Of a stretch of DNA of 64,000 nucleotides, positions 1-12,700 are shown piece by piece. The stretch comes from Branchiostoma floridae. Its lineage: Eukaryota > Chordata > Leptocardii > Amphioxiformes > Branchiostomatidae. Every line of letters begins with the position of its first letter. Within the stretch, counting starts at the first letter, position 1. Position numbers and translations under genes: made by a program. The stretch spans positions 12,202,236 through 12,266,235 of the forward strand of contig NC_049994.1 of the NCBI RefSeq assembly GCF_000003815.2. Direction: 5' to 3'. The notes under the pieces were generated by a model. It worked only from the letters and a program-made list of their open reading frames with translations, was not told the origin of the DNA and made no database searches.

Positions 1-292
1 TTGAATTAACTGGTACAAAACCCCAATGGGTAGAGTGCATGCTTGGCATTTGGAAGGCTGGAGGTTTAAATCCCTGCCGATTCATATTGAAGACAGTCAC
101 TTAGTGCTTGCAAAACAGTATGGCCAAAAGGCTATAAGAAGAGGTGGGCTTGTAATATACAGTGTAAAATAATACTGTAGTCCAAATAGATTTCAACTTC
201 TTCATGATTGACTTAACAATCAGAGAATGTATTAACAATTTCTGGAACATTCTGAAGTTTTATGTCACAAATAGTACAGTGTGTTCTCTTAC
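1..292. other. Intron at the left edge, no feature seen
   Basis: Sequence downstream of CCP6 in the transcript direction. No further exon with splice sites was recognised here. Confidence 0.5.
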
Positions 293-463
293 CAACACAG
301 ACAGGAACAGCATTACTCCAGCTTCCATCCCCCTGGCATATCGTTGAGGATGCTCCATTTAGGATGAACCCAGCATTACAGCCAAAAGTCACCACATGGC
401 CCTCAAAATAGGAACCAAGCCTAAAACCGTTCACTGGAACACCAGGGTCTCCACACCATCCAG
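293..463 (-). CDS. Exon 26: CCP6 domain, last exon in the window
   Basis: A 171-bp phase 1-1 exon: GWCGDPGVPVNGFRLGSYFE, FGCNAGFILNGAS, ICQGDGSWSN, PVC. The donor CTTG|GTAAGAG at 293 shows the gene continues beyond the left edge. By the repeat pattern the next module would be a VWA type A or the C-terminus. Confidence 0.86.
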
Positions 464-733
464 CTGGGGAGGGGGATAAACATTGACATTATGGGTTAAA
501 AATCTGTGAGTAGGTGTGTGAGTGAAGGAATGAGTGAGTGAGTGAGTGAGTGAGTGAGTGAGTGAGTGAGTGAGTGAGTCAGTCAGTCAGTCAGTCAGTC
601 AGTCAGTCAGTCAGTCAGTCAGTCAGTCAGTCGGTGACTGAGTGAGTGAGTGAGTGAGTGAGTGAGTGAGTGAGTGAGTGAGTGAGTGAGTGAGTGAGTG
701 AGTGAGTCAGTCAGTCAGTCAGTCAGTCAGTCA

Positions 734-791
<58 letters not shown>

Positions 792-3700
792 GAATGTGTG
801 TGTGAGTGAGCGAGTGAAGGGGAGAGTGAAGGAGTGTGTGAAGGAGAGAGAGAGTGGGTGAGTCAGTCAGTTAAACAATCAGTGTCTAAGTGAGTGAGTC
901 AGTGAGTCGATTCATGATAATGTGTACCAGTCTCAGGCTAGATATGAAATTAACAATGTATGTTGTGTGGCCTTGGTAGCAACTCACATAATCAAATGCA
1001 CAAGCAGACTTGACTCACCATCACACACCAGTTCCTGCAGATTTTCCCCAACACTGAAGAGTGTGGAGAAATCGGCACTCTGCACCACCCTGTCAGCCTG
1101 TCCTGCAATCTGTAGCAGCTCATTGGTGTCCACGCCGTTACCGATACCAACAGCGTACATGGAGATGCCGGCATTACGAGCAGTTTGGGCCGGGCCCACG
1201 ACGTCGTCAGAGGACTGCCCATCAGTCACCACGATCATGACGTTAGGAACATTGCTTCGGTCGCCGTTGTTGGCACTGAAGCTGTTGACACGGACAAAGT
1301 CGATCGCTTGACCGGTGTTTGTTCCACCCTGAAAATTCAAAACATATTTAGAAACGGAACATATTCAATCAGTACGTAACCATGAAGATAAGGACTTTGC
1401 ACAAACTCAGTCTGTAATCTGTAATACAAGGGCTTAAATGGAAATACTGACTGCATTCTTTTGCAAGTTGCTTAACGGGTCCATGAGAGAAATCTTTCTT
1501 TAGCTATCTATCAACTGTGCAGAAACGTCAGTTTAAAAAAAATTCTCATATTCTGACATCCTTCACAATTGTATGACAGGATTCTTAGTAGTATATCATT
1601 TCCTTTAAATGATAGACCTACCTGCTGATATTGGATATTTCTGATGGCCAAGTCCACAAGCTCATTAGTATTGAAAGAGTTCAAGTTGATCTCGGAGGTA
1701 GGAGAGTCACTGTACTGGACAACTCCGACCCTGGTGTCCGCCAAACTGATGTCAAAATTGTTGGCAAGACGGCGTGTGAACTCCTTCACGATGTCAAAGT
1801 TGGCAGTGGTGACGCTTCCAGATCCGTCAAGCAGGAACACCAGGTCCAGCTCAATGTTCCTGTTGTAGCAAGGAGAATCTGGAAATACAGGCAGGGACAA
1901 ATATTACATCAGATTCCATAGGAGTCATCTGGAAGAAATGCTTGCTACAGTGCAGAAGACAAATTTTCATGTCAGCATTGATAAAATAAGATGAATAAGA
2001 TTTTCATTGAAATACAACAAATGGCTGCAGACCCACTTGTCTATCTGTTCAATTGTGCAAATGTTGTGTATTAGAACTGGATTATTCGTGCTGTATTGAT
2101 GCTGAACATATGATTACTGTCAAATTACCATGGCAGTCGGCATTAATATCAGACTAAAGCAGCATCAAAACATTAAGAATGGGCATCAACACATGTACAC
2201 AGCAATTTTGCTGAAGGTTGCTTGTAGCAGTTGTTTCCCACACTGCCTTCCATTGCAAATTTTCCAAATTCATGTACTAACATGTAGGCATACAATTTCA
2301 AAAAGATTCAAAGCTGTTCTTTAACATACTCGTGAATTGATAACTCACATCTCTGGCAGACGTCTCCTTCGTACATGGGTGGACAGGTGCAGCTGCTGGT
2401 GAAGGCCACAGCCTGGCAGGTGCCTCCGTTCAGGCAAGGGTTAGGGTCACACACATCTGTAGTGGGGGAAGGATAAAGCTTTTAAATCTTTCATGTTATG
2501 TAAAACATCTAATGCCAATTATAATCATTGAATCTACAGTCAAAACTGGCAGGTGCCTCCATTCAGGCAAGGGTTAGGGTCACACACATCTGTAGTGTTA
2601 GGTGAAGATAAAGATTTTTAATTTTTCACGATATTTGGTGGTGTCACCTCTCCAAGGATGAACTGAACTGAACTGAAAACATGGAAAGTTTATCTACTTT
2701 CTGAAGGAAAGCCTGACCCTGGCAAAGGAAAGACAAGCCTGGAGGCAGCTCTGACCTTGAGGTCAAGGGACTAGGTACTAGGTAGGGTAATTTTCATAAT
2801 CGTAGCATCTACAGTCAAAACTGCGAAAGAAAATAACCCAGGAGACAGATAAAATCTGGTCTATATGGTCACTATATAATATAGGTAAGATTCCTGATGC
2901 TTGTTTCAATGGGAAATTATCTATAGCCACCAAAAACTATTAAAAAAATAAAACCACTGCAAAGGTATATGAATTTACAGTAATGATGGAAAAAGTGTTG
3001 CTGCAGAACTTACCAGTACAGACAGGGGGCACTGCAGACCAGGTACAGTCAGCCTGACAGACCGCAGAGCTTGCACCCTGAAGCAAGTACCCATCATTAC
3101 AGCCAAACGTAACTGTGCTGCCTCCAAAGAACCCTCCACGTGTGTACCCGTTGACTGGTGCACCGGGGTTCCCACAGTAGCAAGCTACATTTTTAGGAAA
3201 AATATAACAAATGTCTCACTAACAAAAATCATATCTCAACAGTCATAATCTAAAAAAAGGAAATTTTAGATTGCTGATTATTGAAATAATATATGCAGTA
3301 ATGACATAATTCTAGACTAAGTATAGATGGGCAATAAACTACACACATGAAAAGTTTGTTCTGTAATTGTATACAATCTTGCTCTTTATGAATTAAAATC
3401 AAATAAAAAATAGATTTAAAACAAAGGATTGACCTTTACCCATAATGACATATAATAAACAAGCACAACAGCATGCATGTACTTTTTAAATGTTTGTCAA
3501 TGAGTTAATTTGTGAAGTAAACACTCATTCTGTCAATAAGTGCCACCATGTTGGTTTGTGATGTCACAGTTCAGCCATCTTGGAACCATCTATCAATCAA
3601 TCAAGTAATCATAGATTAAGATAAGTGTAAGTGTTGTACCTGTGCAGATGTCCTGCGGCAGTGTCTGGGAGAGAGTCACCAGGCTGGAGAAGTCGCTGAC

Positions 3701-6700
3701 TTGACTCACTCTGGAGGTCAACCCTGCTATCTGTTCCAGAGTGTTAAAGTCAATGTCACTACCGACACCGACGGCGTAAATCGTGACTCCCTGGGCCCTG
3801 GCAGTGGCCGCAGGACCGGAGACGTCGTCTGTAGACAACCCGTCGGTGATCACAACAAGAAGGTCGGGGTAACCATCGCGTTCGCCAGAGATGGACGTGA
3901 AGACGCTCTGCATGACGAAGTCTATGGCGAATCCAGTGAAGGTCCCTCCAGTTAGGTAGCTGATGTTGTCAATGGCATTGTAGACCTGTAAGATTGTACA
4001 ACATGTGTCAATACTGGGTTTTGATGTGACAATGTACACCAAGTCATATCTTCACATATGATATTACATAATCATAGATTTCTTTATCATATTCTTCGTA
4101 TTCAGACCAATTGGGAATGATTGAATTGTCATATCAAACATTCTTACTGTCATTACAAAACTTAAAACATTACTAGTAACATGAAATCAACTGCAGTGTT
4201 AAAAAGGCTGCTTTCAATGAAAGTCAATTATGAGAATTAAAAGTGTCTTGCTTGTCTAGTTTCATCACAGTTATGGGTCATTATTTGTGGACAGAACATA
4301 CAACTAAAAACAATGTTACCATGGTTATCGAAATATCTATGGAGTAATGTATTCCCCTTATTCTACTGTATTAAACGATGTATAAAGATAAAGAAGCAAA
4401 TGTTATCAAAGAAATGCAGATGCGACTTGAACCAAACACTTAAGACAACACTGGACATTACATAATGGTTTAAAAATAGCAAAATTGGAGCTTTACCTCA
4501 TTTTTGGTAGAGAATGCGTTCAGAGAAAACTCAGTGCTGAACTGGTCACTGTACTGCACCACGGCAACCCTCGTAGCAGTCTCGGAGATGTCAAAGTTTT
4601 GTACGACATTCTTGGTGAAGGTTTTGACCAGGTCAAAGTTGACGGAACCCACACTGCCGGAGCCATCCAACAGGAAGACGAGGTCCGTACCGTTAAAGAG
4701 CGGAAAGTCGTTACAGGCTGGGGCCTGGGTGGGTGCTGGTGTGGTGATCGCTGTAGAATTCATGTACAGTTAATGCAACAATTCTTTAAAACTATGTAAA
4801 TATTTTTTGAGATAGCAAACAAATAAACAGCAGATTCTAAAGGAAGTGCAAATAGAAACACAATAACTAATTGTATTAAAATTATGTTTTATTCACAGTG
4901 AAATTCAAGACAGTACAATTAAATACTGGATACTGTTACTTCTATACTACTATTTTATGCCAAAGGTACTAGTACATACCTGCTTTACACATGCAGATTA
5001 ATATCATTTAGTAACACAGATTGTTAATACAAATCTAGAATATCAATAATCTAGTTCATAAAAAAATAAGCCAAAATTGAATTGATAGGATGACAGAATT
5101 TTGTAAGAATGAAAGAAAAATGAACTGCTTACATGCAGAGATTACTATAATTTACTCAACATCCCCATGGTATTTCTACAAAATTACAAAAGGTGACAAA
5201 CAAAACATCATTCACAATTACGAATTGCTCTTACCGATACAAACAGGCAGAGGGTTGCTCCAGGACCCGTCGGACTGACATTGGGTGTTGTCAGTCCCAG
5301 AGAGAAGGAAACCAAAGTTACAGCCAAAGGTGACAGTGTTTCCCTCGAAGTAGGTTCCCTGCTGGAAACCGTTAGCTGGGGTGCCAGGGTCGCCACAGAA
5401 GGCCGCTGTTCAGGAGAAAAAACAATCATGTTTCTTACACAGTTACTTGTGTAACTTTCTTTACTGTTAGCTTGCTCATCTTATTCCCCAAATGTCTGAC
5501 CTACATTGACAAATCATGGCTTAGCTTAGCATGTCACACTGTAAATGTAAGGGATAAGGGGATAATGCATCTGCAAAGCACAGAATCATAGATTAAGTAC
5601 AGATTAATTTCTTTAAGTGTTAAATTTGTATAACCATGTGCTGCAGTATGCTATCTGAAGTGCATCTCGTACCTTGACAGATGGTCTCATGAAGAGGTTG
5701 TCTGATTGCGCTCAGGTCACTGAAGTCGTTGGCCCGCAGTACACGCGAGAACGACCCTGCTGTGGACGTCAGCTCGGCAAAACTGACGCTGTTTGTCACT
5801 CCCACTGTGTAGATGGTGATTCCTGTACACGTGTAGGTGCATTGTGTGATGGTTAAAAAGTGGAGAATTTATGGGTATGACAAGAAAATAAGAATCCCAA
5901 TCTGTTAACTTCTTCACCTACAAGCATGAGATTCAGCTAGTCTTAAATCAGACTGTATGTACCAAATGTGTACTATCATACTTCATGCCCATTAGTATGG
6001 GACTGTAAATGGACTACTTGCAATCTTAGCAGTGAGAAACTGCCACGATTCAAATCAAATGAATGTAAAGAGTGCTTTAAAAACTTCAGAACAAAAAGCT
6101 ATGCAAAAACTCGTACAAACACCTGTAACTAAATCTTAAAACATCCTTAAACAGTCTTTGCAAGACAAACGTCTGGTGTCCAAATATGACTTTGTTCGAG
6201 GGCACTTGTAATTTTTATCCCACCTTCTTTTTCAGCTGTCTCTTGTGCACTGGCCACGTCATCTGTCGAAGCAGAGGACGTGACGACAACCAGCAGATCA
6301 GGCACGCTGGTGCGGTCACCGTTCCCGCGTGTGTACGAGTTCTGACGGACAAAGTCAATGGCTGCTCCAGTAGTCACATTACCCTGGATGAAAATGTTGA
6401 CAGGGACTTCCATAAACATCTTGAATATGTATACATGCAGATCTTGCAACAACAAGAAACCAGGGACCTAAACGAGGATGAATGTAGACTGTAGGTGAAC
6501 TTGCTTGTGCCAAATGGGGAGTTACTCCCACAGTACATGTACAATGTAAGTCCACTCTATGTTGCCATGTCTGAGGCCTGTTGGTGTTAGTTTTGGTAGA
6601 CCATTATCTGGAGTAATTGGGTTCAAATTATCTTGATATTTTAGCTGGCTATTCTTATGGTCGTCCTTTAGTTACATGGTTAGGCAACGAAAAAATAGCC

Positions 6701-9700
6701 TATGGATTTAACTTTGAAGCCACCAGAAAACAGTTCTGACCAATCTTGACCTCTAAACCTACCACTTGATTGTCGGTGTAGACTATATTCTGAATCCCAG
6801 CCAGGGTCTGCTCCTTGGTAGCAAAGGTGTCCATGTCAAAATCCTTGGTCTGGGCGTCGGCAAACTGCACGGCACCGACCCTGGTGTCTGACAGACCCAC
6901 GCTGAAGGTGTTGGTGAAGTCGTACATGAATTCCTTCACAAGCTCGAAGTTGGCAGGTCCAACGGAGGAAGACTTGTCCACCAGGAACACAAGGTCAAAC
7001 TCCACCGAGCGGTTCAAGCAGGGGGTGTCTGGGGGTGATACAGACAGTAAATTAGTCCAAATGGAAACCCCCTTACGTAATGGAGCAGTCCATAATATAA
7101 ACACCAAGCATCAAAACACAGTAGACTTAAGTTTTTGTTTATTATAGTTGACAAGACTATGAAAGAGTGCATCTAAAGCTGGATCTGGATCTGTATAGCC
7201 TGGGTATAATGGCACTTTGGCATAACACATCAATTTGCAGGCAGGCATTCAGAATGGAAAGTTACTTATAAATACTCTGAATGACTTGTCACACGTTACC
7301 TTGCACCTTAACATGTCTTGTTCAAAGCTACATGTACATTGTATCTAATGAACATACTCCCACAGTTCTTGGTGGCAATGAGTACCACTCTGTGATAACA
7401 TCGCCTTAAATTTGATCAACTATACTTGTACATAGCAAAATTTCTTTAAAATCTGTACCAAGAGGGTTCAATTTTTGAATAGGAGAGATATTTTGAAAAC
7501 CAATCTTACAGAATTGGCAAAGTTCTCCCTCGTAGTTGGGTGGGCAGATACAGACGAAGGATGATCCCTGGACGGAACATGCAGCTCTGTGGAAGCAGGG
7601 GTTGGGGTCACACCGGTCTGGGGAGAGAATCAAATGTATATAGATTATACATGTAGACTTGATGAGAAACAGGATTCCTATTCTAGTGTAAAGAAATTCA
7701 ATTTTGATCCAAGAAGTCTGTCTATATGTGTGTGATAAAAATAAAGTCCATCAACATGCATGCCATTGGGCTCCCAAATACATATAATGAGTGGGATTTT
7801 GAGCCAATGACAGTCGAGTTGCATACACTGCTTTGGATTTACTGTCAATTAGATAGCCTACTATAGCCTAGATACTGTCTAGTATCATCAAACAGAAGAT
7901 TTTACTGAGTCATGGTGTCTGGAATCTGTTTCTCTTTCAACATGTTCCACCAACAACATTTAGTAGTTCCAGATCTAGAGGTGTACTGTATCTTAAGTTA
8001 TCATACAGTAGTGTGATGCTTTAAGCTAACTAAGGAATTTTTTTTTTTAAACAAGAAGACTGTACTAACCAAGACAAACAGGCACAGGGTCGCTCCACTG
8101 GCCTGTACCTAAGCAGCTGGTATTCGAGGACCCCTGGAGGAGGTATCCATCATTGCAACCAAACGTCACCACGCTGTCCACGAAGAACGTACCACGTCGG
8201 TACCCGTTGGTGGGGGCGCCAGGGTCTCCACAGTAGGCAGCTTTAGGTGGGAACAAAAATGATTACAGCCAATATCTTATTAATAAACACACTCACAAAA
8301 ATAAACATCGTAAAAAGCTATTTCTTCTTGCGCAATTTCCTACTTCAGCTGGGAAGAAGACTAGGAAGCTGATTAATCAAAATGACAACATACAAGTAGG
8401 GAGGTGCATCATACTCTTTCAATGTATATCAGAATTCATCTTCAACCATTACAATAATAAAAAATACAGTTATCATTTGAAAATAGACAAAACCATTGAG
8501 TAATGTCTGATACCATATATAGCTAACAACTAGCTAGGAAAAAGCAATGATTCCTCTTCCCAAAATCAAGATCTTGCTACAATTATGATAAAATCTTCTG
8601 ATTCAGTCTCTTGTTACTGTAAGTTTGGTAACAAAATCTCATGTTCTCCTACCAGCACACAGCACTGTAGGTAAAGTCTGTGCAGCAGTAGTCAGTCCGG
8701 TGAAGTCCGACACTTGGAGAACGCGAGAGTTCACCCCTCCTGTCAACTCCAGCAATGAGGCAAAATCAACGTTATTTCCCACGCCAACAGCGTAGATCAG
8801 AATGCCCTGGTCAATGGCGGATGCCACAGCACTTGTCACGACATCCTCGGAGTTGCCGTCGGTTACGACAATCAGGATGTCGGGGTAGTTGTCGCGTGTT
8901 CCCGCAGAGGTTCTGAAGGCAATCTGTCGTGTAAACTCCACCGCAAACCCAGTGAAGGTTCCACCTGGGGGACATAATGGTGCTCAGTATCAAATTTGTA
9001 ATCACCACAGGACTGAGGAATTCTTAGGAAAACAATGTCACATTGTTTGAGAAAAGCAAAGGTGCAAGATTGTACAATACCTAGTTTCTTACATTGTGTT
9101 TTGTCTGTTACATGCGATAAGAATTAGTAATTTGATTTGCCGTAATATTTATGACAAAGAACATTAGCTTCAGCAAGTACCAAAGTTGAGTCGACTATTC
9201 TGAAAAATTGCTAAGACTCAATGACATGTAGAATCATATTTCATCCATTGCAGTGTATTGAGTGAATTTGTGCTGACTTCCAAGTAATAATTAAAACTTT
9301 TTGATAGAGTAAATTATGATGCCTTGAATTAGGCAAGAACAAGCTATTATAATGATATCTACTACAATGCACACTTAGCAACTAGTCTAGCAAGTCTAAC
9401 AGTATCTTAGGATGCAATTACACTGCAAAGTTGTGGTACTAGCGGTACATAATTTGAAGCTTAATTCCCACCTGTCTTGTAGACAACATTGTCCACTGCA
9501 GTGTACAACTCATCCCTGGTGTTGAACTCGTTCATGAAGAACTCATTATCTATGGTGTCACTATACTGTAGTAACCCCACCCTGGTTGCAGTAGGAGAGA
9601 TGGCAAAGTTCCTGATCACCTCCTTTGTGAAGGCCTTCACTAACTGGAAGTTGTCAGTGCCGATACTTCCAGAGCCATCCAGAAGGAACACCAGGTCGGC

Positions 9701-12700
9701 ACCAGGGTAGGCCAGGTTGCTACATACTGGGATGGACAGAAATGAAGGACTGTGAGTACTGAATGATGATGCATTAAACTGGAGCTACCTCTTTCAACCA
9801 TTAGGTGGCATGGTGGGAAGGAAAATCCTTTACAGTGTGTCTCATCTGCATAAACATTTACTACCTATATGTTGTAGAGCTGAAACATAAGACAACAAAA
9901 GTTTAGCATGCTAGAAATTTTACTATACTTTCTGTAATTAACCCTCAAGGACAGACTGCAGACCATTACAAGGTAAGCTCAAAAACTCTTGGTCTTGGAG
10001 AAACTAGATGGTATAAACTTCCCCTCCCTTCCATGGACTGTACCACAGTTGAGATGAATACATTAAACATAACTTTAAAAATACCCAATGGTAAAACTCA
10101 AGAGAAGAATTGTCCAGTACCTGGAGCAGCGGTAGGTGCAGGAGTAGTAGTAGCCACACATGTAGGTACAGCGTTGGTCCAGGCCCCGTTACCCTGACAC
10201 ACGGAACTCACGGCACCCACCAGCTGGTATCCCAGGTTACATCCCCAGGTCACCAAGTCGTTCTCAAAGTACGTCCCAACTTGGAAACCGTTGGTGGGTG
10301 TGCCGGGGTCACCACAGTACACAGCTGTGAGGAAAATAAGATTTTGTTTATTAAGAAATATCTATTTCCCGAGCACAGTGATGGATAAAGAAAAATGAAT
10401 TAACCTTTCATTACATGAGTTTTAAAAATTTGGTCAACAATCTGTGTGTGTGTGTGTGTGTGAGAGAGTGTGCTGTGTGGAATCATGACTCTGCATTGCT
10501 TTCATCAGCCAAGACTTATGAGCCTCTATACAGTTTGCTATCAATAATAGAAGGTCAAAAGACGATTATAAGGGTAAAAAACAACTCACATACATGTATG
10601 TAGGTCTGACTCTGAATGAAAAATATATGTTTCAATATCAATGACCATGCCAATGTCAAAGTCAATTACTCACCATCACACACGTTCTCCTGCAGTGTCC
10701 CTAAGACAGTTGTCAGGTCCGTGAAGTCTACTGCCTGCAACACTCGCCCCGGCCTTCCAGCCGTCATCTGCACAAGATTGGCCTGATCTACGTTGCTTCC
10801 GATACCAACAGCGTACGTCGTGATTCCCGCGTTGTTTGCGGAGATGGCTGGTCCACTCACATCGTCATTAGGGTTCCCATCGGTGATCACGATCAGGATG
10901 TTTGGGACATCATCGCGGTCTCCATTCACTGACGTGAACTCGTTGTTGCGTACAAAGTCAATGGCAGCACCAGTAAAGGTTGATCCGCCGTTATAGTCAA
11001 TCTTACTGATAGCGTCGAGCACAGCAGCTTTGTCTGTGAAGGTGTTGAGACTGAACTCGGTGCCTGGGAAGTTGCTGTACTGCACCACACCCACCCTGGT
11101 GCCGTTAGGGGAGATGTCAAAGTTGTTGGCCATCCGCTCGGTGAAGGACTTGACGAGCTTGAAGTTGTCAGTACCAATGCTGCCGGACTCATCCAACAGG
11201 AAGATAAGGTCAAATTCTGGGTTACGGACCAGGCAGGGGGTATCTGGAAAAAGTTGTAGAAAAGAAGTCCATAGTGTTGATTATTTCCTGTTTTTGCACA
11301 CATTGACACAGCAAGAAATGTTCAGTGCAAAATTGTTTTGCTGCCTGCCTGCAGCATGGGTAATTTTTGCACACACAAAAACGTAATTGTTACACCTACA
11401 TGTACACGAAACCTTTTCATATTATCTACCTCTAATTTCTGTTTAAAGCTGTCAAATAAAAAAGCAATTATACAGTACTTGAAGGCAACCAGGGCTCCTA
11501 TTGTAAGTAAACTACTACAAAATGTAGTATCTAGGATGGCACTCAGGTTACCATTCTAACATAATATGCAGGGAAAACAAAATCTTAAACATGTTTATTG
11601 TGAGCCGATAAGACTCCATGTTCTCTGTATGCATCAAGTGCTAATAACTCACAATATTGGCAGTTCTCCCCCTGGTAGTTACTGGTACAGGCACAGGTGT
11701 AGGAGTTCCCAGATGCCAGGCACACACCATTGTTCAGGCAGGGGTTGGGGTTACAGGGAGCTGGAAAAAAATGGGGATATGTTTGAAAAGTGCTCACCAA
11801 GAAATTGTCAGAACAACACAATACAACCTCAATAGGTCTGTAATGTTGGTTCAATAAACATTGAATTGAACTGAATTGACTATTCTGATGAAAAGTAAAA
11901 AAAATATTGAGATGGACTTACTTATGCAGGTAGGAAGTGGATGGCTCCATGTGCCATCCCCCCTACAGGTGGCATTGGTAGAGCCCACCAGGAGATAACC
12001 GTCATTGCATCCGAAGGTGATGGTGGTTCCCTCGAAGAATGATCCACGCCGATAACCGTTAACCGGAGCACCAGGATCACCACAGTAAGCCACTGTAAGT
12101 TAGGAGACAAAATTGATGTGTCCAATGTGACAAAAATGAATCATCATGACAACTCATTAAGAAAAACGTTATCAACTCTCCTTGGTAAAGGACTCACTCA
12201 ACTCATGTGAAAATGAGCGCCTATAGCTTTGGTTAGGGATATCATTTTGGCTGAGATGTAACTGTTCACTCGGTCCTGTGTTTGAGGAGAACATCTTCTT
12301 AAGCATGTTAAAGAACACAATGCATGTACTGAAAAGCCTTAACATTGAGGGATGCTTCTTACCATGAGTTGAATGAACCCTTCAATACCATTTTACCCAG
12401 CTTGGTTTTATTGTACGAAATGGTGTGTTATGCCTCAATGTGGTGAAACAGTTCTGCAAAACAGACAAAGCCTTCTCACAAATTATCACTAACCAACAAA
12501 TCCTTGAGTAAAAGGTAAAGAACTTACATCCACAGAGGGTGGACTGGATGGTGTCAGCAGACTGGGCCAGTTGGACAAAGTCGTTCAGTTGCAGCACCCT
12601 GTCAGTGTATCCAGCGATGTCCTGCAACTCTGACAGACCTACACCGGTCCCCACTCCCACTGCAAACATCGTCACACCCTGCTCCCTGGCAACACAAATG

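Noticed and set aside
922-1311. 129-codon plus-strand open frame
   Set aside because: It is the antisense of the VWA6 exon, whose minus-strand reading has clear VWA motifs and splice sites. Similar antisense frames over other VWA, CCP and channel exons were dropped for the same reason.
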